DNA of 64,000 nt from positions 98,134 to 162,133 of the forward strand of contig QANU01105744.1 in the NCBI GenBank assembly GCA_003254905.1, in the 5' to 3' direction. The DNA comes from Nissolia schottii. Lineage: Eukaryota; Streptophyta; Magnoliopsida; Fabales; Fabaceae. Below the pieces are notes generated by a model. It saw nothing but the letters and a program-made list of their open reading frames with translations. It did not search any database and was not told the origin of the DNA. The position numbers and the translations under genes were made by a program. This document shows, in pieces, positions 56,800-64,000 of the stretch; position 1 is the stretch's first letter; each line of letters starts with the position of its first letter.

Positions 56800-57932
56800 A
56801 TCATTAGTTGCAGCTAAGCAATAAGGAGGTGGTGCCAGTTATTAAATGGCCTTCGGATACAAGAAAAAATGTAGTTTTTACCAAGGCCAATAATATGATT
56901 ATTCCATTGTACTTAGAGCTGTAATTTTTTTTGGGTTAATTTTCTGTAATTTGGTAATCATCAATCCAATGATGAATATTTTTGTTCTTAAAAATATTAA
57001 TGGGTATGTCAAAATAGATTAATTTTTTGCAAACAAGATTTTTCGTGTATCCTATTTTGGTCACGAGAATGTATTTGTGCTTAAAAAAACCAGATGAAGC
57101 AATTGTACTTATAATTATTTTAATAGCCTCATTTCTTGGCTATTGTGCCTTGTTTGTTTTTTTTTTTCTCAATTAAACCATCTCAATTAAACCACCTACA
57201 TCTAAATGTTATTACTAAGAACCTTGTAATCTGATCTGACAAAGACCCTCTTACCGGGGAAACGATAATTTTTCCCCCTATATATCATGATGAAAAAGTT
57301 TAAGTTACAATAGTTTTCCTAGGTCAGCATAGCTCTTATTTATGAATCCGTTAATGCTTTTGTGTGAATCAAACGCTATCTGCTTCATAATGAGTGCCAC
57401 GCAATACCCAGAAGTGGGGGAAAGTCAACATTCCCGGCAAGCATTCTTCTCTAGACCCACAACATTGGCTTGTGAATCAAGTTCTTGACCACAAATTGAT
57501 GACACAAGCAATACTGAACACACATTTTAACTTTGTCTAAAAGCTACAACACCCCAAATTGCTCACTTTGTCCGTGAGAGCTGTCAAGCTTAAGATCAGG
57601 GTTATGGAACATCAAACTTCGACCAAATGATCACACATGAAAAGATAGGTGCTTTTTCAAGGGAAAAACTTAACAATAATAGCAGGGACATGAAAATTCA
57701 ATGAAAAGATTTGATGAGTTTAGAAAATTAGCATCCACATTTACAGCATCAAGAAACAGTATTGACTTGTATGACTAGTAGATAAACCTATTATGCCCGC
57801 TTCGATAATTCAAAATAACAAAACCCATTTACTTGCTTGCAGTGTATCCCTTTACTTTTTTTCTCTCTGTTTTTGTTTTCTTCTTCTATTTGTGTGTTGC
57901 TTGTAAGGCAAAAAGTTCTTTGTCCTTGATAT
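56800..57932. other. Convergent 3' region of the receptor kinase and Aux/IAA genes
   Basis: The two genes end toward each other with 1.1 kb between stop codons. The stretch holds the two 3' UTRs and AT-rich sequence. No further gene is supported. Confidence 0.5.
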
Positions 57933-60900
57933 CTATATGGGCTTGCTTTTCTGTCTGCAGTTCTTTTCTTCCAATCTTGGTGCTGCAAACCATGTAAAAC
58001 TATATTAGCGGAAGAAAATTATTTCGAGTGAAGTTGTGTTAGGAATAGCAATGCCTCTACTTACCAAGTCCATTTCCATTAGCCTCAGATGTCCTCATGA
58101 TTCTTAGCCTCCTCACCGAGCTGAGGAACATTCTAATTACAAAACAAAAGAAAAATGTAGATAAAATATCATATATATTTTTTTCAGAGAAAGATAGGCA
58201 GATAACTATCAAAGCGAATAGAACAAGAGGTCCTAATTCTCAGTATTAGATAGTACAAGTATAAAGATAGGCTAATGCGATTGTGAAACTAGAATGAAAA
58301 GACTTGTGTTGATTGCACAGTTCAATTCGTAAACTTACTTTAAACTTTCTTTTAATCTCATTATAATTACTGATGATATTTTTCCTTGTTCAAGAAAAAA
58401 GCCATGGGTTCCATGACCTTTGAGATCTTAATTGATAGGCTGGAGTGTGCACTAAATGGTGAGCTAAGTATTGGAATACGAATATAGGCTATGTATACTG
58501 CAGCAAATTGTTGAAAATTTGAAATATATTTATACTTCTGTCTTAACGCTACTTTCTGGGACCAGTGATTTCGAATAGGATCTTGGACCTTCTAAAGGCA
58601 AAAAAATCGGTTAAGAGCAATGGAATGAAAGTTTACATCATGTGATTACAGGGACCAATGGAATGGGATTGTGCCTGCACATTAAGAATCATGACAGCAT
58701 ATAGATTTTCACTCATAAAACCAAACCCTTGGCGTCAAACATTCCTAAGCACTGCAGCATTGACAGAATTAAAATAGCTATCAAGTATTAACTAAAGAAC
58801 TTAGACAAAGTCTTCCTAAAAAGAAACTTCATCCACATCAGAGGATGACCTACTAACAGGCTTGCGAGAACAAATGAACAAAACAAGTTCTAACTTAAGA
58901 AAAATGTACTGCATCATCAATGGTAACATCACAGATTTGATACCAAATACTTACCCCCAAGGAACATCTCCAACAAGCATCCAGTCTCCTTCCTTGTCTT
59001 CATAAGTAAGCACAAACTTGGAAGATCCGTCCAACAATTTTAAGTGTCTTTCTCCTCCAACAATAATGCCATGATCTTCACCATTTGATCCTATTGACAA
59101 TAATTCCATTACCATAAAGCAGTACCATCCCTCAAAACCAGAGTACGAGAGCAATCGAAAATGACATACACAAGAATTGTTTCATTGATGAAAATATAGC
59201 ATCAAGTTGTGATGTGTTTGTATTTTATACATTTTACCCAACACCACAGGGCTATTTGAGAAAATTAAAAAGCAGTTTCTTCAAATAGAAGCTCCCACAA
59301 ATGGTCTTCAAAACTGTGCAAATGGCAGTGAATATAAAACTGGCTGTCATCTTTAATGTGTTGTTATAATTTGATAGCTCATATTTGTAGCACCATAGGA
59401 AAGAACTAATTCTCAACATGATGGGAAGAAAAAAAAATTTAAAGACAGGAGCAGTAATGTTTTAAACCCAATAGCTATCTGCATAAAGTAATCCATACGC
59501 CTGTTAGCTGTTAGTTTCAAATTTTTCATTAATTTTCTGAATGTACCATTTGGAGTCAATTCAACATACACAAATATTTTGAAAAGCTAAGAACAGAGGC
59601 AGCAAGAAGTTATTATCATCACATATTCAAATCAGACACAAAGAAAACATATTCACCATGCAGCTGAAACTCTGTGGTCATGAAAATAAGACATAATTCA
59701 ATGAACAAGTCGTATTCTTTTTATTGTGAGGAATGGAGACAACGAAAAACTCACCTTTGCAGGTGGTGACCGTAGTTGATTCTGTAAACATATCCTCCAA
59801 GGTTTGTGCTAAGGTTTTGTAGGAGCTATGAGCACTCAAATCAACCTTCCTTCCAATCCCTATCCCATCCATATTTACCTTGACAAACAGGGAACTCCTG
59901 AGGTTTCTTTTCTCTTTGATATTAGCATTATTATCATCATTGCCATTATCAGCAGCACTCTTCCTTAGCACATCATTTTTGCCCTTACTCTTCTCAGACA
60001 TTGAGTTGAATACATCAGAGGCTGGTGATTTTGATTGGCTATTAAAGCTATTCATTCTATATGATCTGACGGGAGGCCATCCGACTACCTGACTGCTAAG
60101 TAAATTCAATCAAAACAAAAATGACAACCTCCTCAGTTAAGAAATGACTCATTGTGTCTCTAGAAAAGGAAGCCCCACCATGGACATCTTTGATTAAAAA
60201 AATAAAAAAAGATTAAACCGCAATTATCACAAAATAAAATAAAGCTTCTTCCACTAAGGCAAAATACTGATCGGTTCTAATTCCTAGCGTGATTAGATCT
60301 TAAGAATCTCTTGTATTTCCTTTTTCTATTTAACAGTTGAATCTAATTCTTAGAAAACTATTAAGTCACATTAGATGAAAATTTTCAGATTGTATATATA
60401 CAAATGGAATTGGATCAAGTATCAACCAATAAATATTTGTAAATACCGTTACCATGCTTCTACAGAGTTACTATTTACCAAACCCTCTTGCGGGTTGCAG
60501 CAACAGGGAAACGAAATGTGTCTTCACACAGGATGAAATTGTAGTAAATGTTAAAACCTCATAACAACAACAAAGTTTTGTCCCACTAGTTGAGGCTGGC
60601 TACATGCATCAAAACACGCCATAGTGTTTTATTACAGATCATGCTTGCATTCAAGCCATTTAATTTTAAATCTCCTTTAATAAGATTAAGATTTATTTAT
60701 AACTTAAAAAAAAAAAAAAAAAAACCTAATTAATAAAACATCAAATTATGCTCTATTAACCCCTCATCTTAGTATGTGAAACTTTCCAAACTCATCCTAG
60801 GCCATTAAATTTCTTGGAAATGAATCATCTCGCATCACACACAAACTAAACAAAATTTAACATCACCACAAACACGGGAACAAATCCTCTCATTTTGATT

Positions 60901-61589
60901 TTTCACATAAACCTCTCATGTATGAGTCTCACCTTTAAGAATAAATAGTTAGAGATAACACATGGCTAAGATTACGTTTAAAAAAAAAATCAAATCAACA
61001 CGAACGATCCGTTTCCCTCGATTATCTAAAGTGTTTGTGTCTATTTTTCTTTGCACACATGACATGATCATGTATGTCGAATTCCTTAGGATAACCAACA
61101 CCATGTGATTCAAATACTCATAGAAAAAAAAAAGTTCCAATTTTGGACCGGATCACAAAAACCCTAAACCCATGTTCCACATCAGGAAAAAAAAATTATT
61201 AGAAGATAATATCGTAAAACATTACTAAACTAAGATCACGCACATATAGGTGAAAATTAAACGGAAGATTATAAACCCTAAGATGATTATTATGTATACC
61301 TTGGAGCGTTATTGACAGAATCAGCAGCCGTTCTCTTGGTACCAGCAGCGGCGCGAGAAGACGAAGGGGTGGAAGAGGAGGAAGATGAAGGTGAAGAAGG
61401 AAAATCCTTAGCCGTCAAGATTCTAGAATAAGGACCTTGGTGACGGTGGTTGTGGTGGTGGTGGTTTTTTGGAGTGGGCTGAGAAAGGCTAAGCCCAAGG
61501 CCCAATTCAAGCCCAGAGTCAGCTTCTGGGGATGAAGAGTCCTCGGAGGAGAGGGCCAAGTTTTCATCTTTCGACGTTACAGTTGACAT
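57933..61589 (-). CDS. IAA11: Aux/IAA auxin-responsive repressor, IAA10/IAA11 clade
   Basis: Five minus-strand exons, 61589-61300, 60092-59755, 59090-58955, 58132-58065 and 57982-57933, splice in frame to 293 aa. Domain I has the EAR motif LELGLGLSL (27-35), preceded by DEN...SSEDSSSP, an N-terminal signature I recall from IAA10 and IAA11. A KR pair is at 85-86, the domain II degron [11 protein letters not shown] at 99-109, domain [20 protein letters not shown] with the PB1 Lys168, and domain [22 protein letters not shown] with the acidic OPCA residues, ending [17 protein letters not shown]. Such proteins bind ARFs and TOPLESS in the nucleus and are destroyed through TIR1/AFB when auxin is present. 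All four domains are intact, so canonical auxin-triggered turnover is expected. The tail also resembles IAA12/13, so the clade call leans partly on gene order. Confidence 0.93.
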
Positions 61590-61624
61590 GGAACAACCGC
61601 CGGGAACAGTAACAACACCCTGCA

Positions 61625-61690
61625 ACAAAAATCTTATTATTTTCTGAAGAAGAAGAAGGAGAAGGAGAAGGAGAAGGAGGAGTGTGCAAA
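61625..61690 (-). repeat. (CTT/CTC)n leader tract of the Aux/IAA gene
   Basis: On the gene strand this is a CTCCTT/CTTCTT microsatellite directly upstream of the coding exon. A ttgcag just before the GGTGTTGTTACTG block could be the acceptor of a 5'-UTR intron. Confidence 0.6.
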
Positions 61691-61845
61691 AGAGAAGAAC
61701 AAAGGGAAGGTTTAAAAAAGAAAAGAGAGAGTGCTTTCGAGAGGAGAAATGAACGAAATTGGTTAGGTGTGAGAGGGAAGGGAGAGAGATGGCTTGGTGA
61801 AGAAGATGGGGAGAGGGGAGAGGCAGGGGGGAGCGTGTAGGTCCC

Positions 61846-61851
61846 ACGTGT
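61846..61851. promoter_or_regulatory. G-box CACGTG upstream of the Aux/IAA gene
   Basis: CACGTG in the context CCCACGTGTC lies about 255 bases before the start codon. This is a perfect G-box with ABRE-like flank, a site for bHLH (PIF) and bZIP factors. Light or ABA input is a possible inference; no use is shown by sequence alone. Confidence 0.45.
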
Positions 61852-61869
61852 CTGTTTTGTGCTCCTCCA

Positions 61870-62700
61870 TCAATGTCATTGCTTTAACTTCTTTGTCCAT
61901 TTTTATTTTATTTTTCTTATTTTTCTTATTTTTCATCTTTCTTCTTCTTCGACATTCTCATTCTCGTTTTTTTTTTTATTCTTTGCCTGCGCCCCACATT
62001 GTGGAAAGAGTGGAATTTTGGCCACAATATATTTCAATTTCAAATTGAGTAAAACACTACACTTTTGCTCCTTTCAAGAATTTTGTCTTTTTAACATTTC
62101 AACTCTTTAAAGATCAAGGGTATATATTTTAACAAAAATGTTACATGTACACCTAATTTTATACACGCATACATACACTATTAATAATGCTCAAATTTTA
62201 TTCTCATAAATGCACAAATATTACAAACTTATAGATGATATTCTCAATTATACTCAATTAAGTGCACAAACATTAAAACACAAACTTTATGTATATAATT
62301 ATAGGATATATGTATGGTGTAAATTTTTTTGTGTATGTTTAGCAGGACTCTTATTTTAATTCTTGAAAAAAAATGTCTTAATATCCTATCTAGAAGATCT
62401 TTTATGAGATTTTTAGTTGATTACAATTAACAACTTTAACCCACAAAATGTAGTTTAAGATCTCAATTCAGATAATCGAACCCAAATCTCTTTAGGGACG
62501 CTTGATTCACAAAATCTACCAACATTTTTAGAAATTTAAATATGGAAATTTAAGATTCTCATGTTTGGTTTGTGGATTTAAAAAACAATTTTAGGCATCT
62601 TGAATTCCTAGAAATATACTCCCTCCCCCTACTTCCCATTTTAATCTCACATTTTCACCTGAGATTAGAATGTTTTAAAATATGAAAAAATTAAATTATC
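61870..62700. other. Upstream spacer of the Aux/IAA gene
   Basis: AT- and T-rich (ttttatttttcttatttttc near 61905). It holds a stretch (62120-62340) resembling the 1870-2080 region in wording ('tgtacacctaattttatacac', 'atacatacactattaat', 'gtgcacaaac...'), so both may be copies of one repeat. A lone Stowaway-type CTCCCTCC end is at 62622. Confidence 0.4.
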
Positions 62701-62734
62701 CTTAAACCTTATATTCTTGATAATCATCATAATT

Positions 62735-62960
62735 GTTGGTCATCCATGGTCGACAGACTACTTGGAGGCCACCACTGGTCGGTACCGAACCATCATCGAT
62801 CAACGATGGACCAACGTCGACCAATGATGAACCACGAATGATGACGAGCATTGGCTGACAATGGACCACCGCCAATTGACGTTGGATGATGGAAACCATC
62901 GTAGGACAGCAAGTCGACAATAGACCATCGTCAGCCGGCAATGGACTATTGCCGATATGC
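62735..62960. repeat. Degenerate short tandem repeat, GC-rich
   Basis: Words such as gtcgaccaatgatgaacca, atggaccaacgtcgacc, acaatggaccaccgcc and caatagaccatcgtcagcc recur with a period near 18-22 bases. The block is much richer in GC than its flanks. The open frame on the minus strand across it is a by-product of the repeat. Confidence 0.55.
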
Positions 62961-63029
62961 ATCATTTTGTCAATGTTATTTTTGGAAAAGCAGAAAGTAT
63001 TTTGAGAATATTGCTAAAAACTTAATTGG

Positions 63030-63440
63030 TAACCAAACACCTTCAAAGCGCACAAGATAAATAAACAAATTTTGAAAAAATTTGAGGGCCTTAACTCGAA
63101 GGATATTGCAATCAGTACACTAAACATCAGCATCAAGACAAATACCTTCCACTTTACTCTGCTTCATTCTAATTATCGTTTGGGCATGAAAGAAAGAAGT
63201 ATTTCTATCACCCAATTTAACCCATTGCTCACGAGACTTTTGGAACCACATAACCTCCTCCTGTTTAAGAACAAAATTATAGTCAACCTGAAGAGCGCGC
63301 TCCAGAACCTAGAGATTATAGTTCTCATGCATTTTAAGCTCCTTCTCGACGCCCTTAATACAAGCCTCAAGGTGACGCTTATTATGAAACACATTCCTAT
63401 ATATGTATCTGCATCACGTTCAACCTTTGCCGTCCAATAA
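63030..63440 (-). pseudogene. LINE ORF2 fragment between endonuclease and reverse transcriptase
   Basis: On the minus strand one frame reads EEVMWFQKSREQWVKLGDRN then TSFFHAQTIIRMKQSKVEGI, the well-known WxxKSRxxWxxxGDxNTxFFH block that precedes the RT of plant L1-like LINEs. It breaks on both sides. The two longer open frames over the interval are in other frames and are shadows. Confidence 0.75.
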
Positions 63441-63918
63441 ACCAAAAATAAAAAATTAAAGGGGGTGGTTAGATAAGCAAATGGACTAAATATTATCCAT
63501 TAATGTAATAATTTAAAATTATGTCATATTATTTCAACAAATTTTTTGGCATGAAAATTCTTACAACATAGTATTTTTTTTATTTTTTCAAATCTTCACC
63601 GCCTTCATCTATTTTACTGATCAGATTGATTTGATTTGATAAACAATAGTAAAAGGCCAATCGATAAAAATTAATATGTTTTAATTACATGATAAATTTG
63701 GTTATTTTTATGGCTAATAAAGGAGCCGAGCCAAAATAACTATCCTTGATCACATTTTCTTCTCTAAAATTATCCTTCTCTACTATCCATAATCACCTAT
63801 TTGGTCTAAAGTATGTGGACAGTTTTTATTTCTTGATTCATTCCTCCGATGCACCTTGAGCACCCCCATTTGCTAATTTAAATAATAATTTTGCTATTCC
63901 ATTAACTTGTCCATAGAT

Positions 63919-64000
63919 TCGATTCGAGCATGGGGAGTGTTCCGAGGTATCTACCTCGGTACAAGCTCTGAATCCTGAGACTGTGGAACCGAATGAAAAC
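63919..64000 (+). CDS. Open frame at the right edge, possible exon
   Basis: From 'ccatag' at 63914-63919 a frame stays open to the window end (RFEHGECSEVSTSVQALNPE), with a base composition richer in GC than the preceding spacer. It could be the start of an internal exon or a retroelement piece. I do not recognise it. Confidence 0.2.

Noticed and set aside
62702-62965. 87-codon minus-strand ORF
   Set aside because: It is produced by the short tandem repeat and has no independent support.

Overview
This window is nuclear DNA from a flowering plant, probably a dicot and most likely a legume. The genes are split by GT-AG introns, the spacers are AT-rich, and plant LINE, Ty3-gypsy, Sirevirus-like, SINE, hAT and Stowaway sequences fill the gaps. 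The legume assignment rests on remembered protein resemblance and is weaker than the plant assignment.

Six host genes can be read to a full protein from the sequence. (1) 7611-16733 (+) is an ABCC5/MRP5-type transporter of about 1526 aa in eleven exons, the vacuolar phytate (InsP6) transporter family. (2) 20155-26092 (+) is the 39-kDa NDUFA9-type subunit of mitochondrial complex I, about 398 aa in twelve exons. (3) 33734-35554 (+) is an intronless GT47 xyloglucan galactosyltransferase of the MUR3/KATAMARI1 type, 606 aa. (4) 41227-43388 (-) is the chloroplast photosystem II assembly factor Psb28, two exons, 179 aa. (5) 53342-56799 (+) is an LRR-XI receptor kinase of the MIK1/PXL2 type, two exons, 999 aa. 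(6) 57933-61589 (-) is an Aux/IAA repressor of the IAA10/IAA11 clade, five exons, 293 aa. They do not form one pathway. What links them is gene order: NDUFA9-MUR3 and PSB28-MIK1-IAA11 are also neighbours in Arabidopsis, as I remember its loci.

Between the genes lie layers of dead mobile DNA. 1-1600: two possible terminal exons of unknown genes, a 95-bp hairpin and a Stowaway MITE. 2700-5600: a hAT-type MITE with an exact 8-bp target duplication, the start of a LINE endonuclease, and a gypsy-type LTR. 18350-19400: a broken FAR1-type DNA-binding domain. 27800-32830: a decayed minus-strand LINE split by a 1.75-kb insert and joined to an LTR plus primer-binding site. 36270-40492: the 3' half of a Tat-type Ty3-gypsy element with integrase remnant, an antisense extra ORF and a 3' LTR. 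43868-44900: a 1-kb near-palindrome. 45500-46880: a Sirevirus-like LTR carrying an internally deleted SINE. 48900-51740: a CACTA terminus, an unrecognised protein fragment, an RNase H remnant cut by a second hAT MITE, and a complete SINE. 62700-63440: a short minisatellite and another LINE fragment.

I found no tRNA, rRNA or CRISPR array and no clearly new biochemical system. The most notable items are the antisense ORF of the Tat element, the 1-kb palindrome, two exact hAT insertions from one family, and the mosaic microsynteny.
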